Below are positions 15,660 to 24,204 of a stretch of 54,719 nucleotides of DNA, piece by piece (position 1 is the first letter of the stretch; every line of letters starts with the position of its first letter). This DNA is from a bacterium (lineage in GTDB: Bacteria > Vulcanimicrobiota > Xenobia > Xenobiales > JADMJV01). The stretch lies in contig JADMJV010000079.1 of the NCBI GenBank assembly GCA_018780265.1, positions 1 to 54,719 on the forward strand, read 5' to 3'. Made by a program: the position numbers and the translations under genes. The notes below the pieces were generated by a model. That model ran no database searches, was not told the origin of the DNA, and worked only from the letters and a program-made list of their open reading frames with translations.

Positions 15660-17227
15660 AGAGGGATATTTCCGTGCTTGCGGTTGGGGCGCTGGACCCG
15701 TTTGCCGTCCAATGTCTCGAGGGCGTCGATCAGGTACTGGCGGGTGGAGCGAGGCTCGATGATGTCCTGCACGTAGCCGCGGGAGGCGGCTACATAGGGG
15801 GATGCAAAGTGTTCGCTGTAGTGCTGGACCAGTTCGGCGCGGCGGGCTTCGGGATTGTCGGACTGGGCCAACTCTTCGCGGAAGATGATGTTGATGGCAC
15901 CTTGGGGGCCCATCACGGCCACTTCGGCGGTTGGCCAGGCAAAGTTGTAGTCGGCCCGGATATGCGAGCTGCACATCACGTCGTAGGCGCCGCCGTAGGC
16001 TTTGCGCAAAATCACCGTGACTTTGGGCACGGTGGCTTCGCAGAACGCGTAGAGCAGTTTGGCACCGTGTTTGATGATGCCGCCATACTCTTGCTGGGTG
16101 CCGGGCAAGAAACCGGGCACGTCCACCAGGGTGATCAGAGGGATGTTGAAGGCGTCACAAAAGCGCACGAAGCGAGCGCCTTTGACGGAGGCGTCGATGT
16201 CCAACACGCCGGCCAGCGAGCAGGGGTTGTTGGCCACCACGCCCACGCTGCGGCCGTCGAGGCGGGCGAAGCCGATGACGATGTTGGTGGCCCAGGCCTG
16301 GTGGATTTCTAAGAACTCGCCCTGGTCAACGATGGGACGGATAATGTCGCGCACATCGTAGGGCTTGTTGGGGTTGGCGGGCAGCAGGGTTTCCAGTTCG
16401 GGGGCCTGGCGGTGGCGGTCGTCGTTGGGAGAACGGCGCGGCGGGTCGGCGAGATTGTGACTGGGCAGGTAGCTCATCAGGTCACGCAGCAACTGCAGGG
16501 CAGCCGCTTCGTCGGGGGCGGTGAGATGGGCCACGCCGCTGACGCTGGCGTGGGTGTGGGCCCCACCTAATTCTTCGAAAGTGACTTCTTCATTGGTCAC
16601 GGTCTTGATCACGTCGGGGCCGGTGATAAACATGTGAGACGTATGTTCGACCATGACGATGAAGTCGGTGATGGCCGGGCTGTACACGGCCCCTCCGGCG
16701 CAGGGGCCTAAAATCAGCGAGATCTGGGGGACGACCCCGGAGGCCTGAGTGTTGCGGTAAAAGATTTCCGCATAGCCGCCCAGCGACACCACCCCTTCCT
16801 GGATGCGGGCCCCGCCCGAGTCGTTGAGGCCCAGCACGGGCGCGCCGTTTTGCACCGCCAGGTCCATGACTTTGCAGATTTTGGATGCGTGCATTTCGCC
16901 CAACGAGCCGCCGAAGACGGTGAAGTCCTGAGCGAACAGATAGACCAGGCGTCCGCCGATCTTTCCGTAGCCGGTGACCACTCCGTCGCCCAGAAACTTC
17001 TTGTCTTGCATGCCAAAGTCATGGCAGGTGTGGGTGACATAGCGGTCGAGTTCGCGGAAGGTGCCGGGGTCAAGCAGTTGCTCGATGCGCTCGCGGGCGG
17101 TGAGCTTGCCCTTTTTGTGCTGTGCCTCGATGCGCTTGTCGCCGCCGCCCAGCAAGGCTTCCTGGTGACGCTGGTGCATCTGGCTCAATTTGTCTTCCAT
17201 AGTCGGTAGGGTTGTGCTGCTGCTCAC
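15656..17227 (-). CDS. Acyl-CoA carboxylase carboxyltransferase subunit (propionyl-CoA carboxylase beta-like)
   Basis: 523 aa, the usual length for this family. GTG 17227 has GGAGG 8 bp upstream; ATG 17200 is the alternative. Landmarks: KGKLTARERIEQLLDPGTF, the N-lobe oxyanion region LNDSGGARIQEGVVSLGGYA, LGPCAGGAVYSPAITDF, FITGPDVIKTVTNEEV, then the C-lobe VANNPCSLAGVLDID, VDVPGFLPGTQQEYGGII, RKAYGGAYDVM and ending RKHGNIPL. It transfers CO2 from carboxybiotin to an acyl-CoA (propionyl- or acetyl-CoA class). The biotin carboxylase and biotin carrier are not in the window, so a decarboxylase role (MmdA-like) cannot be excluded. Confidence 0.94.
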   Translation of the reverse strand: MSSSTTLPTMEDKLSQMHQRHQEALLGGGDKRIEAQHKKGKLTARERIEQLLDPGTFRELDRYVTHTCHDFGMQDKKFLGDGVVTGYGKIGGRLVYLFAQDFTVFGGSLGEMHASKICKVMDLAVQNGAPVLGLNDSGGARIQEGVVSLGGYAEIFYRNTQASGVVPQISLILGPCAGGAVYSPAITDFIVMVEHTSHMFITGPDVIKTVTNEEVTFEELGGAHTHASVSGVAHLTAPDEAAALQLLRDLMSYLPSHNLADPPRRSPNDDRHRQAPELETLLPANPNKPYDVRDIIRPIVDQGEFLEIHQAWATNIVIGFARLDGRSVGVVANNPCSLAGVLDIDASVKGARFVRFCDAFNIPLITLVDVPGFLPGTQQEYGGIIKHGAKLLYAFCEATVPKVTVILRKAYGGAYDVMCSSHIRADYNFAWPTAEVAVMGPQGAINIIFREELAQSDNPEARRAELVQHYSEHFASPYVAASRGYVQDIIEPRSTRQYLIDALETLDGKRVQRPNRKHGNIPL

Positions 17228-17322
17228 CGGCGCCTCCAGTTTGAATTTGCACAGCCTTTCCCACAGCCGGCTCCGGCAAAACGTCGAGGAGTTCCGCCGC
17301 TCGGGTCGAACCTCTGCAGGCT

Positions 17323-17883
17323 ATGAATATCAACACGCGTTTTACGGGCGTGACAGCGCCCGCCCTGACCAAAGGAATTCAGGGCAAGAACATTGCCCCG
17401 CTGAGCGAGCACCTGGCCTCGAACAGCGCCGACACCGTGGAGGTGCTGGGCAGCGGCCTGAAGAGCCAGATTATGCAGGACCTGAAGGCGCTTCATCAGG
17501 CGGTGGACTCTGGGGGAGCTCAGAGCATCTCGTTCCATACCGCCTCGATGGCCGCCGGGGCGTTGCTGGGAGTGAGTGGTCTGGTGCTCCATGATATGGC
17601 CGGAAAGCTGCATCAGGCCGTCAAGAACCCCGAGAAGCTGGAAGAGTTGGCCGGTCAGGTTCGCGATTTGCCGCAGCAACGCACCAAGGAACAACCCCTG
17701 GCTGGGGATGTTTTTACCAGTCTTTCCAATCGCACGCTGGGGTCGGCCGTGGAGCATGGCGTAAAGGGCCAGGATGTGCCGGTCGCGATGTTTTTGGGCG
17801 GTGGCTTTTTGAGCAACGAGCAGCAACAGGGAACGTTGTTGGACTATCAGTTTGCCGATGACACTCGCCGCCGATCCGGGTGA
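17323..17883 (+). CDS. Hypothetical protein
   Basis: 186 aa from ATG 17323, in a 95-bp divergent region with the carboxyltransferase. The product is mostly helical with a hydrophobic Gly/Ala patch (AAGALLGVSGLVLHDMAGK) that might be membrane-active but is not a clear helix. The N-terminus (MNINTRFTGVTAPALTKG) resembles the Pro/Ala-rich leaders of other proteins here. No family was recognised. Its stop overlaps the GTG of the next gene (GTGA), so it heads a three-gene overlapping operon. Confidence 0.65.
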   Translation: MNINTRFTGVTAPALTKGIQGKNIAPLSEHLASNSADTVEVLGSGLKSQIMQDLKALHQAVDSGGAQSISFHTASMAAGALLGVSGLVLHDMAGKLHQAVKNPEKLEELAGQVRDLPQQRTKEQPLAGDVFTSLSNRTLGSAVEHGVKGQDVPVAMFLGGGFLSNEQQQGTLLDYQFADDTRRRSG

Positions 17884-18767
17884 GGCGGCTTTTCCTGGCC
17901 GTATCTTTGACGGCAGCGGCCTGGGGACAGCCCAACTGCACTTCGATGAGCGAGGTGGTCAGTCACGACGGCCAACGCGTGGTGGTATTGGGGCGCTATC
18001 GGGCCCTCAAAGAGGCGCCACCCACCGGACCCACCGGGGTGGAAGGCTTTAAGCCGGGACCTCGTCCCTATGGACGGGCGGTGATTGAGATTGCGGGGGG
18101 GCAGCTGATTGTCAACCCGCCCATGAGTAAGACCTCGATGCGCAGTCCCGATGAATTGGAAGACTATTCGGGTCAACTGGTCCGGGTCGTGGGCACGGTG
18201 CACACAGGTCGCGATGCCCACCTAGAGTTGGAGAAGCTAGAGTTGGACCTGCGCGAGAGCAAGGAATACCAACCACGGTCTGTGTTTGACGAGTTGTCCG
18301 GGCTGGAGAGCTGGAAGTTTGTCCAGCAAGAAGAGATTCCCGGCGCCAGACCCTGGGATCTGGCCCGAGACTATGCCGTTCGGGTCAATGGGGGAGTCTA
18401 TACCCTTCGCCTTTTTCGTTACCCCTCCGCGGAGCGCACCGAGCCGCCGCCGCCTGAAGATGGACTACAATATGCTCACGCTACAGGTCCAAGGCCGGCT
18501 TACGTGGGCATGGTCAGCCTGAGCTACAGCGGGGCGCCGGCCCATTGGGCCAATCTGGTGGCTCGGTTGGCCGAACTGGCTTTTGAGGCGACGCCGGCTC
18601 AGTTGAAGTGGCTGGGGGATTTGGACCCGGACCGCAAGGGCGAGTGGGAGAAGGAGGGTCTCTTTGTGCAGGTAAAATCCGGCTGTGTGACGCTTTGGGG
18701 AGGGGAACCTTTGGGTTCCCGTCGTGGCTACCTGGAACTTGAACCGAGAGGGCGTCGCAAGCCTTGA
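17880..18767 (+). CDS. Exported protein of unknown function
   Basis: 295 aa from GTG 17880 (GTGA overlap). A signal peptide is visible (MRRLFLAVSLTAAAWG, cleavage near residue 16). Residues about 25-125 look beta-rich with an OB-like run (VVVLGRYRALKE, AVIEIAGGQLIVN, GQLVRVVGTVHTG), suggesting a nucleic-acid- or ligand-binding OB fold. The second half is mixed. No family is certain. It is the middle gene of the 17323-19231 operon. Confidence 0.65.
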   Translation: MRRLFLAVSLTAAAWGQPNCTSMSEVVSHDGQRVVVLGRYRALKEAPPTGPTGVEGFKPGPRPYGRAVIEIAGGQLIVNPPMSKTSMRSPDELEDYSGQLVRVVGTVHTGRDAHLELEKLELDLRESKEYQPRSVFDELSGLESWKFVQQEEIPGARPWDLARDYAVRVNGGVYTLRLFRYPSAERTEPPPPEDGLQYAHATGPRPAYVGMVSLSYSGAPAHWANLVARLAELAFEATPAQLKWLGDLDPDRKGEWEKEGLFVQVKSGCVTLWGGEPLGSRRGYLELEPRGRRKP

Positions 18768-19231
18768 AGCGACTGGCCTTTGCTTTGCTGCTGGCGGGTT
18801 GGGCAGGCGCCGACACAACCGAGGAAATTTTGGCGAGGGTGGCTCAGATCCACGGCAATGCGGGGGTTTTTGCCGTGGCCGGCTACCGCATGGGCGAACG
18901 GGCCTTGACCGATCTGGGTTTGACTCGGGGCACCTTTAGCCTGCGCGTGACCCATCGCACTCCGTTGCAGGTGCAGTATAGCTGCGTGGCCGATGGTTGG
19001 CAGGCGGCCACCGGGGTGAGCGCGGGCAAGTTGAACCTGCGGGTGGTGGAGGCTGACCGGGTGGAGACCGAGGCCGAGAACACCAAGACCGAGACGCGGC
19101 TGGTGTTTCGCTTGCGGCCGGACTTTGTGGAACGGTACCTCAATACGCCCTTTCCCGATCAGGCCCGGATGTCGCGCCAGGTGTTGGAGTTGAAGGACGA
19201 GGAGATTTTTGAGGTGACTTCCAGCCCTTGA
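18764..19231 (+). CDS. Exported FmdE-like protein lacking the usual Cys/His metal motif
   Basis: 155 aa from TTG 18764, overlapping the previous stop as TTGA. A short signal peptide (MKRLAFALLLAGWAGA) precedes a domain resembling formylmethanofuran dehydrogenase subunit E-like proteins: ILARVAQIHGNAGVFAVAGY followed by RMGERAL, then CVADGWQAATGVSAGKLNL, and the end VLELKDEEIFEV. The canonical H-G-H-x-C-P-G segment reads HGNAGVFAV, so the first ligand Cys is missing, and export is atypical. The family assignment is from pattern only. It is probably a non-catalytic or ligand-binding derivative. Confidence 0.65.
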   Translation: MKRLAFALLLAGWAGADTTEEILARVAQIHGNAGVFAVAGYRMGERALTDLGLTRGTFSLRVTHRTPLQVQYSCVADGWQAATGVSAGKLNLRVVEADRVETEAENTKTETRLVFRLRPDFVERYLNTPFPDQARMSRQVLELKDEEIFEVTSSP

Positions 19232-19326
19232 GCGTCTTTGGATGGTTTTGGGCTGTCCTGGCTCCGCGGGGGGACAAATTCCTGGTTCTGGACAGGACAC
19301 GCCTTACGCCGACTCGATTGGGTTAC

Positions 19327-20562
19327 TCAGTGGCTTTTGGCGATGAGGTACTCTTGGGCTGCCTGGAGGTCGAGCACGGGGGCGGGTTGGTGTCCCTGGT
19401 AGTCGGCCAAATGTTTGCCAAACGAGCCGCTCAGGATATTGCGCAACTGGGCGCTGGAGGCCTGAGGATGTTCCACACGCAACTGGGCCATAAGGGCGGC
19501 CACGCGGGGGGCTGCAAAGGAGGTGCCCTCTTGGGCATCGGGAGTCTCACCCAGGGCGTAAAAGTTGACGCCGGCGTAGTCACTGCTGTAGTCGGCCACT
19601 TTTTCTTGGGCGCCCGAACCGGTGGTGGCCCCCACTACGGTGGCCAGGGGATGGGCCAGGATGTTGGCGGCATAGCCGGCGGGAATCTGAGGGGGGGTCT
19701 GGCCCTGGGTGCGCAGAGCCAGGTAGTCTTTGAAGTCTCCTTCGTTGGAGGCAGATACGACCAACGAGTTTTGGTTTTGCTCGAAGCCGGTCACGGCCCG
19801 GTCGTAGCGGGATTGGCAGGCTACAAACTCGGGAGCCTGCGAGGTGGACTCGACCAGGGCCATTACATGGGCGACCAGTTTGGACGTCTCGTCCCCGGCG
19901 ATGGCCGGGTCGGGCGAGCGAAAACGCTCGACATCCAGCCCGAATGCCTGGCAAAAGCGGCTGCTTTGATAACCCTGTCCCATAAATTTGGCCTCGGGGC
20001 CCATGCGACTCTCGAGCAGGGTTTGGACAGTGCCAGCCAGGCTGCTTCCCAGAGAGGCATTGAGGACGCAATTCTTGACGCCATTTTGGGTGAAGTCTTC
20101 GAGTTCGTGGGAGAGGTAGTCCATCGTGAGCAGGCGGTGGCTGAGCGCATCGAGATAGAGGGCCTGGCGCAAATCCTGGGGGGAGGCTGCTTTGTCCCAG
20201 AGTTCCCCGACCTTTTCCATGGTCGGGAAGTGATGCTGGAATACCTTGGGTGAAGTGTTGAACTCAAGCAGGCGACTGGAGAACCCTTGGGCGCGGGCGG
20301 TGGCGCTGACCATATCGCCATGGGCGGCTTGCTGGGTGGCGGCGTGCTCGATCACGGCAAAGGGGCCCGGGACGGACAGACTGGGCGGGGCTGAATGGCT
20401 GTCCAGGATGAGCAGGGTGGGCAGCATGGATTTGACGGGGGCGGGGGGGCTGGCCACAAAGGTTTCTTGAGGACCGGGGATTGGCTGGTCGGGCTGGGCA
20501 GGGCTGTAGGCCCGGGGGCCTTGATAGGCGGGAATGGGCTGCCAGCTTGAAATGGGGATCAC
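19327..20562 (-). CDS. Subtilisin-like serine protease (S8 family)
   Basis: 411 aa. The S8 catalytic set is in the right order: Asp54 in LLILDSHSA, His81 in AAHGDMVSATA, oxyanion Asn273 in VVSASNEGD, and Ser348 in GTSFAAPRVAALMA. A helical insertion of about 150 residues separates His and Asn. The first 45 residues are Pro-rich with no obvious Sec signal, so the location is uncertain. A 36-bp gap separates it from the upstream hypothetical gene on the same strand, so the two are probably co-transcribed. Confidence 0.86.
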   Translation of the reverse strand: MIPISSWQPIPAYQGPRAYSPAQPDQPIPGPQETFVASPPAPVKSMLPTLLILDSHSAPPSLSVPGPFAVIEHAATQQAAHGDMVSATARAQGFSSRLLEFNTSPKVFQHHFPTMEKVGELWDKAASPQDLRQALYLDALSHRLLTMDYLSHELEDFTQNGVKNCVLNASLGSSLAGTVQTLLESRMGPEAKFMGQGYQSSRFCQAFGLDVERFRSPDPAIAGDETSKLVAHVMALVESTSQAPEFVACQSRYDRAVTGFEQNQNSLVVSASNEGDFKDYLALRTQGQTPPQIPAGYAANILAHPLATVVGATTGSGAQEKVADYSSDYAGVNFYALGETPDAQEGTSFAAPRVAALMAQLRVEHPQASSAQLRNILSGSFGKHLADYQGHQPAPVLDLQAAQEYLIAKSH

Positions 20563-20598
20563 AAGGTCGATTTTCTCGGGATGGGTGATTTGTCCTGT

Positions 20599-21324
20599 TC
20601 AGGCGATGGCCAGCAGGCTACGACCCCAATCTGCCAGGGGGTCGAGGCTGGTGGCGGGCAGGTGGATGGAGAGTTGGCCGGCCGGGCCGTGGGCGCGGGA
20701 GATGAAGGCAACCTGGCCGTCGGGAAGGCGGACCTGGCCGCTGTCTTGAGAGAAAGCTTGGGGTTGATCGTTGTCAAACTGCTGAACAATGGTGGCCACG
20801 CCGTTTTTGACACCGAAGTAGGCAAAGCTGGAGTCGCTGGAGGGGACGGTGGCCAGGGCGACCTGGCTGGCCGGGGCGTGCAGGATGGAAGGCTCGAGAG
20901 CGGCCAGGGCCAGGCTGGCCGAGCGCATGGGGGCGAAGTCCTGGGTGTTTTCGAAGACGAAATCTACACTTTTGAAGGCGGCCGGACGGCTGTCCAGGGA
21001 CTGGACTTCCATCATGGGGTCTTCCATGAGCAGGGGGCCGTGCAGGCTGCCGCTGCAGCTGCGACCGGTGAAGTCGGTGGTGGAAACTTGCGATTCGCGA
21101 CGAGCAGGCGGGGTCTTGCGCGTGCTTTCGGGGGGAGGCGGAGGGGGCAGCACCTGAGCTTTTTGAGAGAGGTCCAGGCGGGTCTCCAGCGAGAGCGAGG
21201 CCACATCGGTGGAGATGCGGGCCGGTTGGCCGCTGCCGTAGCTCTGTTCGACAGTGCTGGCGACGGGCTGGCGGATAGCCGCCCGGTAGGGAGCAAGGGA
21301 GCGGCCGATGGGGGACAAGTTCAT
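20599..21324 (-). CDS. Hypothetical protein
   Basis: 241 aa from ATG 21324; the upstream frame is open but this start matches the leader style (MNLSPIGRSLAPYRAAIRQP) of neighbouring proteins. A disordered Pro-rich stretch with a proline run near residue 65 is followed by beta-rich sequence (FAYFGVKNGVATIVQQF, GQVRLPDGQVAFISRAHG). No signal peptide or catalytic motif is seen and no family was recognised. It lies upstream of the subtilase and could be its partner, substrate or inhibitor; this is speculation from position. Confidence 0.6.
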   Translation of the reverse strand: MNLSPIGRSLAPYRAAIRQPVASTVEQSYGSGQPARISTDVASLSLETRLDLSQKAQVLPPPPPPESTRKTPPARRESQVSTTDFTGRSCSGSLHGPLLMEDPMMEVQSLDSRPAAFKSVDFVFENTQDFAPMRSASLALAALEPSILHAPASQVALATVPSSDSSFAYFGVKNGVATIVQQFDNDQPQAFSQDSGQVRLPDGQVAFISRAHGPAGQLSIHLPATSLDPLADWGRSLLAIA

Positions 21325-21383
21325 AGCTGGAGAATACCTGGAGATGAGTAAAAATTGCTGAAATTTGTGGGGCCAGGAGGGTT

Positions 21384-21758
21384 GTGAGTTGTCCAGAAAC
21401 ATGGCGAATGAGACATTTTCACACTCTTTTCGCTCTGGTCTATTGTGTTGTGGTCAGTCTGGCCGTGGTGGTGATGGTTTTATTGCAGGTAGGCCAACCG
21501 CCGGCGGCACTGACGGTGCTGTTTTTTGTGTCTTCAGCTGGCGTATTTATTCCCATGAAAATGGTCTTTACGGATCGGGAGTTCTACAGTCTGGGGCTGT
21601 CCATGCTGTACTACGTGGCGGCGGCGGCCAGCGCCGGAGGGCTGTATTATTTGGTCTGTCCTCAAAAGTCCACCGATTTGCCGTTGGTTGCCGTGATTTT
21701 GGCGTTCTTTCTCTACTATCTGCCGGCTCGGGCCATCATGCGACGGGACGGTGGTTGA
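21384..21758 (+). CDS. Small integral membrane protein
   Basis: 124 aa with four hydrophobic segments (about 13-35, 39-56, 70-89, 98-115) and short charged loops. GTG 21384 is only 3 nt after AGGAGG, which is tight; ATG 21408 is a possible start. No family was recognised. It is divergent from the hypothetical gene at 21324. Confidence 0.6.
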   Translation: MSCPETWRMRHFHTLFALVYCVVVSLAVVVMVLLQVGQPPAALTVLFFVSSAGVFIPMKMVFTDREFYSLGLSMLYYVAAAASAGGLYYLVCPQKSTDLPLVAVILAFFLYYLPARAIMRRDGG

Positions 21759-21851
21759 CGCAGGTTTTCCTCCGGTTGGCGTGCGGCAGCTTCCGCGCCC
21801 AAGCTGAATTTGAAAGGCCCTCAACAGGAGGTGCAGGCGCGCTTGTGCATT

Positions 21852-22745
21852 TTATCTAGTTGGGGCGATTTCTTCTAACTTAGGGATGTAGATGTCCTGG
21901 GGTCCGTGCACCGAGCGATCGACCACCCGGGCCAGATAGTTGCCGAGCCCGTCCTGGACTTGGGGCAGGTGATGAGGGGCGTTGACCTGGCCAAAAAGGT
22001 GAACCGTGTCGGAGAGGCCGGAGATGACTCCCACACCCGTGGCCATGGGGACCACGTCCATGAAATTGACCACATGGCAGTATTTGGGCCCCTCCGGAAA
22101 GGTCCAGGAGGCGCCGCCCAGGGTGGTAACCTGGAGCTTTTCCAGCCGCCGGGCGGCCTCTTCGGGAGTCACGCCGCATTCGATCAGCCCGTCTTGGACC
22201 CGACCCAGGGCGTTGCTGACCACCAGGGCTCCCTGGCTGTGGCCTACCAAGAGTGGGGTTTCATCGGCCTGCAGAAGGTCGGCCACCACCTGCGCGGTGG
22301 TTGCGGTAGCGTGATTGTTGGCCATGTCAAGTTCAAGTTTGTCGCCTACGCATTGAGCCAGATCGACCAACATGCCCTGGGTGTCGTTGTGGATACCTAC
22401 CACTTTGTAGCCGGAGTTGGCCATGCGCTGCATGTCGCTGGCCTGCAGCGCCACATCGGTCATGATTCCATTGACCATGATGACGGTGCGCCAGGCTGCC
22501 TTGCCGTTGTTGGGGAGCACCGGTGGCACCTGGTGCCAGGGGGTGCTGGCCGGAAACGTTTGCCCTCCGGCGCCCACGAAACAGCCATCCTTGCCCCAGT
22601 CGTTCTCGGTGTCCAAAACCATACCGGGTGCCGCTTTGCCTAACTCCGTCAGAGTTGGCATGGCGGGTCCGGGCGGGTTGGCTGGCCCGATTTGACTGGG
22701 CGGGCGCCTTTGCGGGGTCCATGGATTGGAGGCGTGTATAACCAT
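21852..22745 (-). CDS. Alpha/beta-hydrolase-like protein
   Basis: 297 aa. The nucleophile elbow LLVGHSQGALVVSNAL places Ser170 in GHSQG, and VIMVNGIMTDVALQASDM supplies the preceding strand/oxyanion loop. A late Asp/His pair could come from NFMDVVPMA and NAPHHLPQVQD. The start is uncertain: ATG 22745 or ATG 22661 after a Pro-rich leader; neither has a good ribosome binding site. There is no signal peptide. Lipase or esterase activity is inferred from fold only. Confidence 0.72.
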   Translation of the reverse strand: MVIHASNPWTPQRRPPSQIGPANPPGPAMPTLTELGKAAPGMVLDTENDWGKDGCFVGAGGQTFPASTPWHQVPPVLPNNGKAAWRTVIMVNGIMTDVALQASDMQRMANSGYKVVGIHNDTQGMLVDLAQCVGDKLELDMANNHATATTAQVVADLLQADETPLLVGHSQGALVVSNALGRVQDGLIECGVTPEEAARRLEKLQVTTLGGASWTFPEGPKYCHVVNFMDVVPMATGVGVISGLSDTVHLFGQVNAPHHLPQVQDGLGNYLARVVDRSVHGPQDIYIPKLEEIAPTR

Positions 22746-22841
22746 TGGGGCATTGTGGCGCAGCGTTATTGCCCAAAGATGGACTGGAAGTTACCAGTTG
22801 GTCAACCAGAGGAAGCCCGCCTGGGCAAAGGCCTTCGGCCC

Positions 22842-23855
22842 TCACAGCGAGAGGGTGCCGAGGAAGCGGCTGACGTCGCCGCGGAAGCCCGTGATCGAGA
22901 GGTTGACAAGCAGGCCCGAGGGTAGGGGCGTGGCGCGAAATTGAGAGAGGCGGTCCAGGCTTTTGAGTTCGTGTTGGGCGGTCAGCCAGACCATTTTGAG
23001 GTCGTCAATCTGGGAGGGAGTGGCGGTACTGAAGCGCAGTTCTAGGTCGATCTGGTCGTCGGAGATGACCTCGGCTTCGAGAGTGGCCACGCGGACCGTG
23101 GCTACGATTCGATCGAAGTTTTGGGCTCCTACTTCGCGGCGGATGCGCGCCGTGATGCTGCGCCCGGCCCAACTGATCAACCTGAGCAAGGAACCATTGC
23201 GATTGACGGCGGCTCCATAGATGTCTCGGGTTTTGCAGAGACCGGCGTAGGCATCCCAGAGGGGGCCATGGCCAGGGGGGGAGGGCCGGTCGAGGAGGCG
23301 GTCAATGGTCTGGCGAGCCAATTCGGGGGTGGCGCAGTTGACAAAACTGCCCTGGCTACGGGCCATCACCATGAGATCCTCGGGATTTTGCCAGCCGGGC
23401 CGGAGCACAATGACTTCGCCCCGGTGGCGACGGGTTTCGAGCACCTTGCCGGCCAGCATTCCCTGGTAGAACAGAGCTTGCATCCCCTGCCAACCGGAGA
23501 CGCTGAGAACGGTAAGGGTGCGCAGGCGTCCCTGGCTGTCGGGCTGATCGACTCGAACCCATTGCAGCGGTAGAGCGGCCATGATAAGGTTTTGCTGGTT
23601 TTGCCGGCTGATCACGTCAGACATCAGGGAGCCCATCGAGGCCGGGCCACCCTGCGAGTCAGTGCCGTTCAGGGCGGTCTTAAAGAGCTGGCGCAGGCCG
23701 GCCTTTTCGGGCCGGGCGCTCACCACAAATAGGCTCAGGCTGTTGCTGGAGGCCAGCGAGGTGGGGTCGGGGATGGGACGTCGGGAGGGGTTGTCCTCGC
23801 CGGGCAGAGGGCTTACCAGCACCAATGTCATGAACAGCCAGAGCACGATACGCAT
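22842..23855 (-). CDS. Exported protein of unknown function
   Basis: 337 aa from ATG 23855. The N-terminus MRIVLWLFMTLVLVSPLPG is a signal peptide. The mature part is mixed alpha/beta (LSLFVVSARPEKAGLRQLF, WVRVDQPDSQGRLRTLTVLS, DLMVMARSQGSFVNCATPEL). Its repetitive strand-helix layout resembles proteins with DUF3352-like or two-fold repeated domains, but I cannot name the family. It is followed at 96 bp by the hydrolase gene on the same strand. Confidence 0.62.
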   Translation of the reverse strand: MRIVLWLFMTLVLVSPLPGEDNPSRRPIPDPTSLASSNSLSLFVVSARPEKAGLRQLFKTALNGTDSQGGPASMGSLMSDVISRQNQQNLIMAALPLQWVRVDQPDSQGRLRTLTVLSVSGWQGMQALFYQGMLAGKVLETRRHRGEVIVLRPGWQNPEDLMVMARSQGSFVNCATPELARQTIDRLLDRPSPPGHGPLWDAYAGLCKTRDIYGAAVNRNGSLLRLISWAGRSITARIRREVGAQNFDRIVATVRVATLEAEVISDDQIDLELRFSTATPSQIDDLKMVWLTAQHELKSLDRLSQFRATPLPSGLLVNLSITGFRGDVSRFLGTLSL

Positions 23856-24204
23856 CTGAGATGATTTGGTGACAACTCCGTCAGTCCTGGGGGCGGCCGC
23901 GTTTTGGCCGAAACCGGGAGCCATCCAGAGCATGCCGCGAAACCGTCGCTGGCGTCTATCATCTCGCGAATGCCAAGGCTTGCAACTTGTCGGCCCCGAA
24001 TTCCAGACCCACGAACTTGAATCTGCTTCAGTAGGAATCGGCGGGGTGGTGAACTTGAACGCTGAAACGCTTCTGGCTACATCGGATCAAGTCTTTCGTG
24101 AAGTGGCGACGCCCGCCCCCAACCGACCGTCCTGGGGCAGTTCCGCGAGGGTGAAACCACTCTCAGTCGTCGCCCGGTGCCACGAGGTGCAAGAATTGTT
24201 ACAA
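23856..24204. other. 349-bp intergenic region near the GC-skew change
   Basis: There is no convincing gene. Reading frames through it are shadows of the 22842-23855 gene frame or of PPK2. The strand composition of the window changes at about this place from G-rich to C-rich on the + strand. I looked for a 28-bp dif-like site (11-6-11 with an A/T-rich core) and did not find one I would defend. Confidence 0.4.

Noticed and set aside
19232..19326. GTCCTG/CAGGAC inverted repeat between convergent genes
   Set aside because: Arms are short and far apart with no T run; not convincing as a terminator.
19228..20253. 341-codon + strand frame opposite the subtilase
   Set aside because: Gly/Ala/Val-rich shadow; the subtilase on the other strand has all catalytic residues.
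23856..24204. dif-like site near the skew change
   Set aside because: Several A/T-containing stretches were compared with the 11-6-11 XerC/XerD pattern; none matched well enough to report.
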